DNA of 64,000 nt from Streptomyces pyxinicus (GCF_024753135.1 NZ_JANUGP010000013.1:124001-188000), one strand, 5' to 3'; shown: positions 27,047 to 36,294, counted from the first letter of the stretch. Notes: generated from the letters alone by a model not told the origin. Program-made: numbers and translations.

Positions 27047-27954
27047 TCGTCGTCGCCGGAGAGGCACTGATCGACCTGGTGCCGCAGGGCCCTGGCGCCC
27101 TCGCGGGTTTGCAGCCGGCACCCGGCGGCGGGCCCTACAACACCGCCGTGGCCCTCGGCCGGCTCGGCGCCCGCACCGCCTTCTGCTCGCGGACCTCCAC
27201 GGACGCCTTCGGCGCGGCCCTGCTCGATGGGTTGCGGCAGGCCGGAGTCGACGTGTCCGGGGTGCAGCGCGGGCCCGAGCCGACGACCCTGGCGGTGGCC
27301 CTCCTCGATGCCGGGGGCTCGGCGGCCTACTCCTTCTACGTCGACGGCACCGCCGACCGTCTCTTCACCACTCCGGTCACGCTGCCCGAGGACACGCGCG
27401 CGGTGTCCTTCGGCACCTGCTCGCTCGTCCTGGAACCCGGGGCGAGCGCCTATGAGGAGCTGATGCGGGCAGCGGCCGGACAGGGCCTGTTCACGGCGTT
27501 GGACCCCAATGTCCGGGCGGGGCTGATCCCGGACGCGGACGCCTACCGAGCGCGTTTCAAGAGCTGGCTGCCCTCGGTGACGCTGCTGAAGCTGTCCGCC
27601 GAGGATGCCGCCTGGCTGGGCGGCACCCCGCGCGAGTGGCTGGCCGCGGGACCGTCGGCCGTCGTGGTCACCCGGGGCGGTGACGGGCTGACCGTGTTCA
27701 CCCGGGCCGGCGGGGAGGTTTCCGTGCCGGGCGAGGAGGTCGACGTCGTGGACACGATCGGCGCCGGTGACACGGTGAACGCGGCCCTGCTGCATGGTTT
27801 GTCGGCTCAGGACGCGCTGTCTCCGCAGGCACTGGCGGCCCTCGGGACGGAGGGCTGGGCGCGGCTGCTGCGCCTCGCGGCACGTGCGGCGGCGATCACC
27901 TGCTCGCGGGCGGGGGCCGAGCCGCCGTATGCGGCCGAGTTGGGCGTGTGGTGA
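27043..27954 (+). CDS. PfkB-family carbohydrate kinase (fructokinase-like)
   Basis: A 303-residue ribokinase/PfkB-family sugar kinase. The N-terminal signature GEALIDLVP and the substrate motif GGGPYNTAVALGRLGA (about 28-43) resemble fructokinases. The C-terminal ATP and catalytic motif DTIGAGDTVNAALLHG (about 238-253) contains the catalytic Asp in GAGD. The GTG at 27043 overlaps the LacI stop by 4 bp. No transporter or hydrolase gene accompanies the pair, so the sugar must enter by another route. A strong terminator follows. Confidence 0.9.
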   Translation: MIVVAGEALIDLVPQGPGALAGLQPAPGGGPYNTAVALGRLGARTAFCSRTSTDAFGAALLDGLRQAGVDVSGVQRGPEPTTLAVALLDAGGSAAYSFYVDGTADRLFTTPVTLPEDTRAVSFGTCSLVLEPGASAYEELMRAAAGQGLFTALDPNVRAGLIPDADAYRARFKSWLPSVTLLKLSAEDAAWLGGTPREWLAAGPSAVVVTRGGDGLTVFTRAGGEVSVPGEEVDVVDTIGAGDTVNAALLHGLSAQDALSPQALAALGTEGWARLLRLAARAAAITCSRAGAEPPYAAELGVW

Positions 27955-28046
27955 GCCGTCTGCGTCACTCTGTGCTCTTGTCAAGGTGCTCCCGGACCGG
28001 CGGCCGGGGAACCTGCCGAACGGCCGGTCGGGCTGTCTGATGGTGG

Positions 28047-28093
28047 AACGAGCGGTGCCCCGCGGGGAGTTCCCGCGGGGCACCACTCGTTTT
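28047..28093. terminator. terminator between PfkB kinase and uvrA
   Basis: Inverted repeat of about 20 bp with one mismatch (28047-28066 with 28072-28091), 5-base loop, then TTTT on the plus strand. The two genes converge here, so it can serve both directions. Confidence 0.85.
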
Positions 28094-28127
28094 GATGAGA
28101 TGTCAGGACCGTGTCCGGACAGCGCGG

Positions 28128-31100
28128 TCAGGCCTTGCGGGCCCGCGTCGTCTTCTTCGCGGGCGCCGCCTTCTTGGTCGTGGCGGCCTTCTTCGTCGCC
28201 GCGGCGTCGGCCTTGGCCGTCACCGTCTTCTTCGGCGCCGATCGGGCGGAAGCCGTCTTCCTGGTCGTGCGGCGCGGTGCCTTCACGGACTCCGCGTCGC
28301 TGATCCGGTCGGCGTCCAGGATCTCGCGCAGGAACTTGCCGGTGTGGCTCGCCGGGACCCCGGCGACCTGCTCGGGCGTGCCCTCGGCGACCACCAGGCC
28401 ACCGCCGGCGCCACCCTCGGGACCCATGTCCACGATCCAGTCGGCGGTCTTGATCACGTCGAGGTTGTGCTCGATGACGATGACCGTGTTGCCCTTGTCG
28501 ACCAGGCCGCCGAGGACCGTCAGCAGCTTGCTGATGTCCTCGAAGTGCAGACCGGTCGTCGGCTCGTCCAGTACGTAGACCGTGCGTCCGGTGGACCGCT
28601 TCTGCAGTTCGCTGGCGAGCTTGACCCGCTGGGCCTCACCGCCGGAGAGGGTGGTCGCGGACTGGCCGAGGCGGACGTAGCCCAGGCCGACGTCCTTCAG
28701 GGTGCGCAGGTGCCGGGAGATGGCCGGGACTGCCTCGAAGAAGTCGGTGGCCTCCTCGATCGGCATGTTCAGCACGTCGGTGATGGACTTGCCCTTGTAG
28801 TGGACCTCCAGGGTCTCCCGGTTGTACCGGGCGCCGTGGCAGACCTCGCACGGGACGTAGACGTCCGGGAGGAAGTTCATCTCGATCTTGATGGTGCCGT
28901 CGCCCGCGCAGTTCTCGCAGCGGCCGCCCTTGACGTTGAAGGAGAAGCGGCCCGGCAGGTAGCCCCGGACCTTCGCCTCGGTGGTCTCGGCGAACAGCTT
29001 GCGGATGTGGTCGAAGACACCCGTGTACGTCGCCGGGTTGGACCGCGGGGTGCGGCCGATGGGCGACTGGTCGACGTGGACGACCTTGTCGACCAGGTCG
29101 TCGCCGTCCACGCGCGTGTGGCGCCCGGGGACGTTGCGCGCGCCGTTCAGCTCGCGGGCCAGGTGCGTGTAGAGGATGTCGTTGACCAGCGTGGACTTGC
29201 CGGAGCCGGAGACGCCCGTGATGGCCGTGAACACGCCCAGCGGGAAGGACACGTCGATGTCCTGGAGGTTGTTCTCGCGGGCGCCGCGCACGGTGAGCTG
29301 CCGGGACGGGTCGAGCGGCCGGCGTACGTCCGGGAGCGGGATGGCCTTGCGGCCCGAGAGGTAGGCGCCGGTCTGCGACTCGGTGTTGGCGAGCAGTTCC
29401 TTCAGGGAGCCGCTGTGCACGACCTTACCGCCGTGCTCACCGGCGCCGGGGCCGATGTCCACGACCCAGTCGGCGACCTTGATGGTGTCCTCGTCGTGCT
29501 CCACCACGATGAGCGTGTTGCCCATGTCGCGCAGCCGGACCAGCGTCTCGATCAGCCGGTGGTTGTCCCGCTGGTGCAGGCCGATGGACGGCTCGTCCAG
29601 GACGTACAGCACACCGACGAGACCGGAGCCGATCTGCGTGGCCAGCCGGATCCGCTGGGCCTCGCCACCGGACAGGGTGCCGGCCGCGCGGTTCAGCGAC
29701 AGGTAGTCCAGGCCGACGTCGACGAGGAAGCGCAGCCGCTCGTTGACCTCCTTGAGCACCCGCTCGGCGATCTTCTTGTCTCGGGCGTTCAGCTTCAGCC
29801 GGCCCAGGAAGTCCGCGCAGTCGCTGATCGACATGGCGGAGACCTCGGCGATCGACTTCTCCATGATCGTGACCGCGAGGACGATCGGCTTCAGGCGGGT
29901 GCCCTCGCAGGTGGGGCAGGGCACCTCGCGCATGTAGCCCTCGAAGCGCTCGCGGCTGGTGTCGCTCTCGGCCTCGCTGTGGCGGCGCTTGACGAAGGGC
30001 ACCGCGCCCTCGAAGGGGGTGGTGTACACCCGCTCGCGGCCGTACCGGTTGCGGTAGCGGACCTCGATCTGGGTCTTGTGGCCGTACAGCAGGGCCTTCT
30101 TGGCGCGCTGGGGCAGGCCCGCGAAGGGGATGTCGGTCCGGAAGCCGAGGGCGTCGGCGAGTGCGCCGATCAGGCGGCCGAAGTAGTCCTTGGTGTGCCC
30201 GTGCGACCAGGGGTGAATGGCCCCTTCGTCCAGGGACTTGTCGGGGTCCAGGACGATGAGGTCGGGGTCGACCTCCATGCGCGTGCCGATGCCCGTGCAC
30301 TCGGGGCAGGCGCCGAAGGGCGAGTTGAAGGAGAAGGAGCGGGGCTCCAGCTCCTCGAAGGACAGGTCGTCGTACGCGCAGTACAGGTGCTCCGAGTACA
30401 TGCGCTCGCGCTCGGGATCGTCCTCGGGGAGGTCCACGAAGTCGAGCACGACCATGCCGCCGGACAGGCCGAGGGCGGTCTCCACGGAGTCGGTGAGGCG
30501 GCGCTTGGCGGAGTCCTTCACCGTGAGGCGGTCCACGACCACCTCGATGGTGTGCTTCTCCTGCTTCTTCAGCGTCGGCGGCTCGGCGAGCTGGATGGTC
30601 GTGCCGTCCACCCGCGCGCGGGAGTAGCCCTTGGTCTGGAGGTCGGCGAAGAGGTCGACGAACTCGCCCTTGCGCTCGCGCACCAGCGGCGACAGCACCT
30701 GGAAGCGGCTCCCCTCCGGCAGCTCCAGGACCCGGTCCACGATGGCCTGCGGTGACTGGCGCGAGATCGGGCGTCCGCACTCGGGGCAGTGCGGCTTGCC
30801 GATGCGCGCGAAGAGCAGACGCAGGTAGTCGTAGACCTCGGTGATGGTGCCGACCGTGGAGCGCGGGTTGCGCGAGGTCGACTTCTGGTCGATGGAGACC
30901 GCCGGGGACAGACCCTCGATGAAGTCGACGTCGGGCTTGTCCATCTGGCCCAGGAACTGCCGGGCGTACGAGGAGAGCGATTCCACATAGCGCCGCTGGC
31001 CCTCGGCGAAGATCGTGTCGAAGGCCAGGGAGGACTTGCCCGACCCGGACAGGCCCGTGAAGACGATGAGCGAGTCACGAGGCAGGTCGAGCGAGACATT

Positions 31101-31148
31101 CTTCAGGTTGTGCTCGCGCGCGCCACGGACGATGAGACGGTCGGCCAC
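28128..31148 (-). CDS. uvrA: excinuclease ABC subunit A
   Basis: UvrA is the damage-sensing ATPase that loads UvrB in nucleotide excision repair. The 1006-residue protein starts MADRLIVRGAREHNLKNVSLDLP. Walker A motifs GLSGSGKSS (residue 32 on) and GVSGSGKST (about 640) mark the two ABC cassettes. Zinc-finger Cys pairs occur as CPECG, CPECTG, CPTCEG and CENCAG...CEVCHG; signature motifs are LSGGEAQRIRLA and LSGGEAQRVKLA. I chose the GTG at 31148, as AAAGG lies 11 bases upstream; an in-frame GTG at 31160 overlaps that site. The last 50 residues are a Lys/Ala/Thr-rich histone-H1-like tail, known in actinobacterial UvrA. Confidence 0.97.
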   Translation of the reverse strand: MADRLIVRGAREHNLKNVSLDLPRDSLIVFTGLSGSGKSSLAFDTIFAEGQRRYVESLSSYARQFLGQMDKPDVDFIEGLSPAVSIDQKSTSRNPRSTVGTITEVYDYLRLLFARIGKPHCPECGRPISRQSPQAIVDRVLELPEGSRFQVLSPLVRERKGEFVDLFADLQTKGYSRARVDGTTIQLAEPPTLKKQEKHTIEVVVDRLTVKDSAKRRLTDSVETALGLSGGMVVLDFVDLPEDDPERERMYSEHLYCAYDDLSFEELEPRSFSFNSPFGACPECTGIGTRMEVDPDLIVLDPDKSLDEGAIHPWSHGHTKDYFGRLIGALADALGFRTDIPFAGLPQRAKKALLYGHKTQIEVRYRNRYGRERVYTTPFEGAVPFVKRRHSEAESDTSRERFEGYMREVPCPTCEGTRLKPIVLAVTIMEKSIAEVSAMSISDCADFLGRLKLNARDKKIAERVLKEVNERLRFLVDVGLDYLSLNRAAGTLSGGEAQRIRLATQIGSGLVGVLYVLDEPSIGLHQRDNHRLIETLVRLRDMGNTLIVVEHDEDTIKVADWVVDIGPGAGEHGGKVVHSGSLKELLANTESQTGAYLSGRKAIPLPDVRRPLDPSRQLTVRGARENNLQDIDVSFPLGVFTAITGVSGSGKSTLVNDILYTHLARELNGARNVPGRHTRVDGDDLVDKVVHVDQSPIGRTPRSNPATYTGVFDHIRKLFAETTEAKVRGYLPGRFSFNVKGGRCENCAGDGTIKIEMNFLPDVYVPCEVCHGARYNRETLEVHYKGKSITDVLNMPIEEATDFFEAVPAISRHLRTLKDVGLGYVRLGQSATTLSGGEAQRVKLASELQKRSTGRTVYVLDEPTTGLHFEDISKLLTVLGGLVDKGNTVIVIEHNLDVIKTADWIVDMGPEGGAGGGLVVAEGTPEQVAGVPASHTGKFLREILDADRISDAESVKAPRRTTRKTASARSAPKKTVTAKADAAATKKAATTKKAAPAKKTTRARKA

Positions 31149-31204
31149 GCCGGTCCGCACCTTTCTTGAGAGAAGTGACAGGGGCGAGGCCCCCGTGCTT
31201 CTTC

Positions 31205-31227
31205 AGACTAGGGGGAGCCACTGACAA
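31205..31227 (-). promoter_or_regulatory. RecA-NDp/PafBC-type promoter of uvrA
   Basis: Minus strand: TTGTCAGTG (31227-31219), 8 bases, TAGTCT (31210-31205). Exact match to TTGTCRGTG-N8-TANNNT. The expected transcript leader is about 50 bases. Confidence 0.85.
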
Positions 31228-31336
31228 CGCCGGTCGGATTGCCCGGTTGCATAACAACCCCCGGCCTTCCAGCATGCCCGACGCCGCCTTCGACGATATA
31301 GCACGCGCATTCGATTTGCGGGCGAGGTTCACCACC

Positions 31337-31365
31337 TTCACCCGAAGGTGTGGCACGGCTAGGGT
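31337..31365 (+). promoter_or_regulatory. candidate leaderless promoter of the DinB-fold gene
   Basis: TTCACC (31337-31342), 17 bases, TAGGGT (31360-31365), then 7 bases to the ATG at 31373. No ribosome-binding site is visible, consistent with a leaderless mRNA. Confidence 0.5.
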
Positions 31366-31372
31366 CAGCACC

Positions 31373-32059
31373 ATGATTGATCACGCTCATGACCTGGCAT
31401 GTGTACGTGACGCGACCGAGCGGCTCCTCAACGCTGTCGCCCAATTGGACAACGCCTCGCTCGCCGAGCCGTCACGGCTTCCCGGCTGGAGCCGCGGACA
31501 CGTCCTCGCCCATCTCGCCCGTAACGCCGACGCGCTCGTGAATGTTCTCGAGGGCCGCCCCATGTACGAGAGCGCCGACGCGCGGGACGCCGACATCGCG
31601 CGCGACGCGACGCGCGCGCTCGACGTCCAGCTCGCCGACCTGCGCGAGAGCGACGCCCGCTTCCAGGCCCTGGGGGACGTGTCCGCGGACTGGGCGCGCA
31701 CGGTGGAGCTGCGCAACGGCGTCACCGACTCCGCGTCCGGAGTGCCGTTCCGGCGGTGGGTCGAAGTGGATCTGCACCACGTGGACCTGGGGATCGGCTA
31801 CGAGCTGGAGGATCTTCCGCCCGAGTTCACCGAACGGGAGATCGGCTTCCTCACGCGGCGGTTCGCCGGGCATCCCGAGGTACCGGCGACCCGTGTGACG
31901 GACGGCACGCGTGCGTGGAGCACCGGACGGACCGCGGACGAGCCCGCGATCACGGTCAGCGGCCGGCCGGCGGACCTGGTCGGCTGGCTCGCCGGCCGCC
32001 GCGACGGAGCCGCGCTGGACGTACGGGACGGAACGCTCCCGAAGCTGCCGCCCCTCTGA
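31373..32059 (+). CDS. maleylpyruvate isomerase family mycothiol-dependent enzyme (DinB-like)
   Basis: A 228-residue protein of the MDMPI/DinB-2 group, which use the actinobacterial thiol mycothiol. The N-terminal four-helix DinB-like domain contains LPGWSRGHVLAHLARNADAL, with a metal-ligand His in HVLAHL, and WVEVDLHHVDLG near residues 125-136 with further His ligands. The C-terminal 70 residues form a small SCP2-like domain (VSGRPADLVGWLAGR). The substrate is not evident; a detoxification or thiol-transfer role is likely (inference). The ATG at 31373 follows a -10 box by 7 bases without a ribosome-binding site. Confidence 0.88.
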   Translation: MIDHAHDLACVRDATERLLNAVAQLDNASLAEPSRLPGWSRGHVLAHLARNADALVNVLEGRPMYESADARDADIARDATRALDVQLADLRESDARFQALGDVSADWARTVELRNGVTDSASGVPFRRWVEVDLHHVDLGIGYELEDLPPEFTEREIGFLTRRFAGHPEVPATRVTDGTRAWSTGRTADEPAITVSGRPADLVGWLAGRRDGAALDVRDGTLPKLPPL

Positions 32060-32206
32060 GGTGCCGGCGCTCCGAGGTGCCGGCGCCCCGAGGTGCCGAC
32101 GTTCTGAGGTGCCGTGGCCGCTCGCATCGCCCGGCCCGCCTCCGTGGGCCGTCCCGGAACCCTCTCCCCGACAGGGCGACGGCAGTCCGCTGGCGCCGCC
32201 CCGCTA

Positions 32207-32212
32207 TAGGCT
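32207..32212 (+). promoter_or_regulatory. -10 box of a candidate leaderless promoter
   Basis: TAGGCT ends 7 bases before the ATG at 32220, and there is no ribosome-binding site. I see no convincing -35 box. Confidence 0.4.
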
Positions 32213-32219
32213 GATCGTC

Positions 32220-32876
32220 ATGACGTACACCGGAGAGGTCAGGGTCGGCGGACCGGCTGACGTGCACGAGCTGAAAGACCTGATGATCACCAAGATCGCG
32301 GTCGGCTCGATGGACAACAACGCCTATCTGCTGCGCTGCCGGGCCACCGACGAGCAGCTTCTGATCGACGCCGCCAACGAGGCGGAGACGCTCCTCGGCA
32401 TGATCGGTGACGACGGCATCGCCTCCGTCGTCACCACGCACCAGCACGGTGACCACTGGCAGGCGCTGGCCGCGGTGGTCGCCGCCACGGGCGCGCGCAC
32501 GTACGCCGGCCGGGAGGACGCGTCCGGCATCCCGGTGCCGACCGACGTCCCCGTCGACGACGGCGACGTCATCAGGGTGGGGCACGTGGAACTCACCGCG
32601 CGCCATCTGGTCGGGCACACGCCGGGGTCGATCGCGCTGGTCTACGACGACCCGCACGGACACCCCCACGTCTTCACCGGCGACTGCCTCTTCCCGGGCG
32701 GTGTCGGCAACACGCGCAAGGACGCGCAGGCGTTCGCCAGCCTGATCCACGACGTGGAGACGAAGATCTTCGACGTGCTGCCGGACGAGACCTGGGTGTA
32801 CCCGGGGCATGGCAACGACACCTCGCTCGGCGCGGAACGGCCGCATCTGCCGGAGTGGCACGCGCGCGGGTGGTGA
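32220..32876 (+). CDS. MBL-fold metallohydrolase (glyoxalase II-like)
   Basis: A 218-residue metallo-beta-lactamase-fold hydrolase. The metal motif THQHGDHW places His74, His76, Asp78 and His79 as ligands; GHTPGSIAL (His at about 139), FTGDCLFPGGVGNT (bridging Asp) and YPGHGNDT (last His) complete the binuclear site. The pattern is closest to glyoxalase II or mycothiol-linked thioesterases. Its neighbour is a mycothiol-dependent enzyme, which suggests thiol-conjugate metabolism (inference). The ATG at 32220 lies 7 bases after TAGGCT, again without a ribosome-binding site. The 160-bp gap to the upstream gene contains imperfect repeats of GAGGTGCCG. Confidence 0.9.
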   Translation: MTYTGEVRVGGPADVHELKDLMITKIAVGSMDNNAYLLRCRATDEQLLIDAANEAETLLGMIGDDGIASVVTTHQHGDHWQALAAVVAATGARTYAGREDASGIPVPTDVPVDDGDVIRVGHVELTARHLVGHTPGSIALVYDDPHGHPHVFTGDCLFPGGVGNTRKDAQAFASLIHDVETKIFDVLPDETWVYPGHGNDTSLGAERPHLPEWHARGW

Positions 32877-33247
32877 CGGCGGCGACGGTCCGACAGCCGC
32901 GCGGACCGGCGCACCCCGCCTCTGGCGAGTGCGCCGGGCGCGCAACCTGACCGTGCGCCCGGCGCACGCTCCGCCACGCGCCCCATGTGAAGACTTCGCG
33001 CGGGCCGGGCTTCCGTGCGCGCTCCCGCGCCGGGACGATACGCGGTCAACTGGTGGCAGCCCCGCCCCGGATGACGGCTCCTGGGCGGTATGGGCCGCCG
33101 GTCTGCCAACCCCGCCCTCGGCCGGCGGCCCAGGCAGGAACACCTGGGCACGGCCGGTGTTCACACGCCCGCAACACCCGTTCCCACTATGCGGACAGAT
33201 GTGATCGTGACCTCGACAAACACCGAGTTCGCTGTCAATCTCCCGCC
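32877..33247 (+). other. 371-bp intergenic region before the ABC importer
   Basis: No gene with Streptomyces codon bias is seen on either strand. The region should contain the promoter of the binding-protein operon; the last 60 bases are relatively AT-rich (TATGCG near 33188, TGTGATCGTGACC). No ribosome-binding site is obvious before 33248. Confidence 0.45.
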
Positions 33248-34132
33248 ATGCACCCTGCTCCTCGCGCCGCGCGCCGCGCGGTAGTCGCCGTCGTCACAGC
33301 CCTGCTCGCCACCGCCGTCGGCTGCGCTCCGCAGCCCGAGGAGAAGGCGTCGGCCTCCCCGTCCGGGTCGGCCGCGAAGAGCTGTGCGCGGGGCGAACTG
33401 GCCACCAAGGCGTCCGGCAAGCTGACGGTCGCCACGGACGAGCCCGCCTACGAGCCGTGGTTCAAGGACGACAAGCCGGCCAACGGGCAGGGCTTCGAGT
33501 CGGCGGTCGCGTACGCCGTGGCGAAGCGGCTCGGGTACGACAAGAGCGCGGTCGTATGGCAGAGCGTGCCGTTCAACAAGGCGTTCGCGCCGGGCGTGAA
33601 GGACTTCGACTTCGACATCAACCAGGTGTCGATCAGCGACGAGCGCAGGAAGGCCGTGGACTTCTCCTCGGGCTACTACGACGTGCGCCAGGCGGTCGTC
33701 GCGCTCAAGGGCAGCACGGCCGCGAAGGCGACCAGCCTCACGGACCTGAAGAACCTCAAGCTGGGCGCGCAGGTGGGCACGACAAGCCTCGACTACATCG
33801 ACGACGTGGTGCAGCCGAAGCGGCAGGCCGCCGTCTACGCCAAGAACGACCAGGCCAAGTCCGCCCTCAGGAACGGCCAGGTGGACGCCATCGTCACCGA
33901 CCTGCCGACCGCGTTCTACATCACCGCGGCCGAGGTGACGAACGCGAAGATCGTGGGTCAGTTCGAGAACCAGGGCGGTACGCCGGAGCAGTTCGGGCTC
34001 GTGCTCGACAAGGGCAGCGCGCTCACCTCGTGCGTGAGCGGAGCCGTCGACGCCCTGCGCAAGGACGGCACCCTGGCGAAGCTGGAGAAGCAGTGGCTCT
34101 CCGACGCGGTCGACGCGCCGGTGCTCAAGTGA
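33248..34132 (+). CDS. amino-acid ABC transporter substrate-binding lipoprotein
   Basis: A 294-residue extracellular binding protein of the polar-amino-acid family (SBP family 3). It has a signal peptide of about 25 residues ending in the lipobox TAVGC (Cys26). The mature domain starts LTVATDEPAYEPWF, then GFESAVAYAVAKRLGY, DFDINQVSISDERRKAVDFSSGYYDVRQAVV and a C-terminal LRKDGTLAKLEKQWL, all typical of glutamine/lysine/arginine-type binding proteins. The exact ligand is unknown. The stop overlaps the permease start (GTGA), so it is the first gene of a three-gene importer. Confidence 0.93.
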   Translation: MHPAPRAARRAVVAVVTALLATAVGCAPQPEEKASASPSGSAAKSCARGELATKASGKLTVATDEPAYEPWFKDDKPANGQGFESAVAYAVAKRLGYDKSAVVWQSVPFNKAFAPGVKDFDFDINQVSISDERRKAVDFSSGYYDVRQAVVALKGSTAAKATSLTDLKNLKLGAQVGTTSLDYIDDVVQPKRQAAVYAKNDQAKSALRNGQVDAIVTDLPTAFYITAAEVTNAKIVGQFENQGGTPEQFGLVLDKGSALTSCVSGAVDALRKDGTLAKLEKQWLSDAVDAPVLK

Positions 34133-35058
34133 CGGTCACCAAGGGAGAGGCGGCCCCGGAGGGGGCGGACGACGAGGGCGACATGCCCGACGGCGCCGGT
34201 GCGGACGACGACGGCTACGTCCCTTCCGAGCGCCGTCTGGAGCGCGAACGCCGTACACGCGCGCGTGCCCGTCGCGCCACGGCCGTCGCGGCGCTCTCGA
34301 CCCTGGTCACGGCCGTCGTGCTGTATCTGGTCGTCGTCAGCGCGCCGGGCTGGCCGCGAACCAAGGAGACGTTCTTCAGTGCCGCGTACGCGCGCGAGAC
34401 GCTGCCGAAGGTTTTCGAAGGGCTGTGGCTGAACCTCCGGCTGCTGCTGGTCTGCGGTGCCGCCGTCCTGGTCCTCGGCATGCTGATCGCCATCGCCCGC
34501 ACCCTGCGCGGTCCGGTGTTCTTCCCGCTCCGGGTGCTGGCGGCGGCGTACACCGACTTCTTCCGCGGACTGCCACTCATCATCAATCTGATGATCGTGG
34601 TGCTGGGTGTGCCCGCGCTGCGGCTGCAAGGGGTCACGGTCGATCCGGTGCTGCTCGGCGGCACGGCGCTGACGCTGACGTACTCGGCCTACGTGGCGGA
34701 GGTGTTCCGGGCCGGCATCGAGTCCGTCCACCCGTCCCAGCGCGCGGCGGCGCGTTCGCTGGGCCTGACCAACCGGCAGGCGCTGCGCTACGTCGTGCTG
34801 CCGCAGGCGGTGCGCCGGCAGGTGCCGCCCCTCCTGAACGACCTGGTGTCGTTGCAGAAGGACACGGGTCTGGTGTCGATCGGCGGCGCGGTGGACGCCG
34901 TACGCGCGGCCGACATCATCGTGGGCCGCAGTCTGAACTACACGCCGTACATCGTCGCGGGGCTGGTGTTCGTGGCGCTGACCATCCCGATGACCCGCTT
35001 CACGGACTGGGTGACGGCCCGGATGGACCGGCGGCGGGCCCAGGGAGGAGCCCTATGA
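34129..35058 (+). CDS. amino-acid ABC transporter permease
   Basis: A 309-residue membrane permease of the His/Glu/Gln/Arg/opine family. A long acidic and basic cytoplasmic N terminus (about 55 residues) precedes the first membrane helix; about five helices follow. The ATPase-contact EAA loop is visible as FRAGIESVHPSQRAAARSLGLTNRQAL. AYTDFFRGLPLIINLMIV is the family start motif. The GTG at 34129 overlaps the binding-protein stop and the stop overlaps the ATPase ATG (ATGA). One permease only, so it probably works as a homodimer. Confidence 0.93.
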   Translation: MTVTKGEAAPEGADDEGDMPDGAGADDDGYVPSERRLERERRTRARARRATAVAALSTLVTAVVLYLVVVSAPGWPRTKETFFSAAYARETLPKVFEGLWLNLRLLLVCGAAVLVLGMLIAIARTLRGPVFFPLRVLAAAYTDFFRGLPLIINLMIVVLGVPALRLQGVTVDPVLLGGTALTLTYSAYVAEVFRAGIESVHPSQRAAARSLGLTNRQALRYVVLPQAVRRQVPPLLNDLVSLQKDTGLVSIGGAVDAVRAADIIVGRSLNYTPYIVAGLVFVALTIPMTRFTDWVTARMDRRRAQGGAL

Positions 35059-35807
35059 GCGACGTATCCGTCCTGCGTCTGGAGTCCGTGCGCAAGACCT
35101 TCGGCGGCTCGGTCGTGCTGCGCGACGTCGATCTGGAGGTCGCCCCGCACACGGTGACCGCGCTGATCGGCGCCTCCGGCTCGGGCAAGTCCACGCTGCT
35201 GCGCTGCGCCAACCTGCTGGAGGAGATCGACGACGGCGCGATCTGGCTCGACGGCGAGGAGATCACCGATCCGGATGCCGACCAGGACGCGGTGCGGCGC
35301 CGGATCGGCGTGGTCTTCCAGGCGTACAACCTCTTCCCGCACATGACCGTGCTGGACAACGTCACGCTCGCTCCGCGCCGGGTGCACGGCGTCCCCCGCG
35401 CGGAGGCCGAGGAACGGGCCCGGGAGCTGCTGGAGCGCCTCGGACTGGCCGAGAAGGCGGACGCCTACCCGGACCGGCTCAGCGGCGGCCAGCAGCAGCG
35501 TGCCGCGATCGTACGGGCCCTCGCCGTACGGCCGCGGCTGCTGCTCCTGGACGAGATCACGGCCGCGCTCGACCCCGAACTGGTCGGCGAGGTGCTCGAC
35601 GTGGTGCGGGGACTCAAGGACGAGGGCATGACCATGGTGCTGGCCACGCACGAGATGGGTTTCGCCCGGGACGTCGCCGATCAGGTCTGCTTCCTGGACG
35701 GCGGAGTCGTGCTGGAACGCGGCACCGCCGAGCAGGTCTTCGCCGACCCGCGGCGGGAGCGCACGCGGCGGTTCCTGCGGCGCGTCGTGGACGCCGGGCG
35801 CCTGTGA
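35055..35807 (+). CDS. amino-acid ABC transporter ATP-binding protein
   Basis: A 250-residue ABC ATPase that energises the importer. Walker A GASGSGKST (about 37-45), Q-loop VFQAYNLFPHMTVLDNV, signature LSGGQQQRAAIVRAL, Walker B LLLLDEITAALDPELV and H-loop ATHEMGFARD are all intact. ITAALD replaces the more frequent TSALD after Walker B, a minor variation. AGGAG lies 7 bases before the ATG at 35055. It ends 13 bp before the convergent aroQ gene. Confidence 0.95.
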   Translation: MSDVSVLRLESVRKTFGGSVVLRDVDLEVAPHTVTALIGASGSGKSTLLRCANLLEEIDDGAIWLDGEEITDPDADQDAVRRRIGVVFQAYNLFPHMTVLDNVTLAPRRVHGVPRAEAEERARELLERLGLAEKADAYPDRLSGGQQQRAAIVRALAVRPRLLLLDEITAALDPELVGEVLDVVRGLKDEGMTMVLATHEMGFARDVADQVCFLDGGVVLERGTAEQVFADPRRERTRRFLRRVVDAGRL

Positions 35808-35820
35808 GGGCGCCCGCGCG

Positions 35821-36294
35821 CTACGCGTCGGCCTGCGCCGCCCCGGCCAGGGCCGCGACCCGCTCCACGCCGAACGCATAGCCCTGTACCCCGCAGCCCG
35901 CGATCACGCCGTCGGCGCGCAGGGAGACGTAGGAGTGGTGCCGGAACGACTCGCGCTGGTGGATGTTGGAGATGTGCACCTCCAGCACGGGCATGCCGTC
36001 ACAGGTGTTGAGCGCGTCCAGGATCGCGACCGACGTGTGCGAGTAGGCGCCGGGGTTGATGACGATGCCGCAGTGGTTCAGGCGGGCCTCGTGGATCCAG
36101 TCGACGAGTTCGCCCTCCTGGTTGGACTGCCGGAAGTCCACCGTGCCGCCGTGCGCCGCCGCCGCCTTGGCGCACAGCGCCTCGACGTCGGCCAGCGTGT
36201 CCTTGCCGTAGATCTCGGGCTGCCGCTGGCCGAGCAGGTTCAGGTTCGGCCCGTTAAGGATCATGATCGGGGCGTTGGCCAGGGTGCGGGGCAC
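35821..36294 (-). CDS. aroQ: type II 3-dehydroquinate dehydratase
   Basis: Converts 3-dehydroquinate to 3-dehydroshikimate in aromatic amino-acid synthesis or quinate use. It has 157 residues, the usual length of the dodecameric type II enzyme. ILNGPNLNLLGQRQPEIYG (about 11-29) carries the catalytic Tyr and Arg; NQEGELVDWIHEA, NPGAYSHTSVAILDAL and EVHISNIHQRESFRHHSY (catalytic His) complete the site. I chose the GTG at 36294 because GGAGGAAC is right before it. It is unlinked to other aro genes here. Confidence 0.95.
   Translation of the reverse strand: MPRTLANAPIMILNGPNLNLLGQRQPEIYGKDTLADVEALCAKAAAAHGGTVDFRQSNQEGELVDWIHEARLNHCGIVINPGAYSHTSVAILDALNTCDGMPVLEVHISNIHQRESFRHHSYVSLRADGVIAGCGVQGYAFGVERVAALAGAAQADA

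Noticed and set aside
31137..31160. GTG at 31160 as uvrA start
   Set aside because: It overlaps the ribosome-binding site; the GTG at 31148 has correct spacing and gives the family N terminus.
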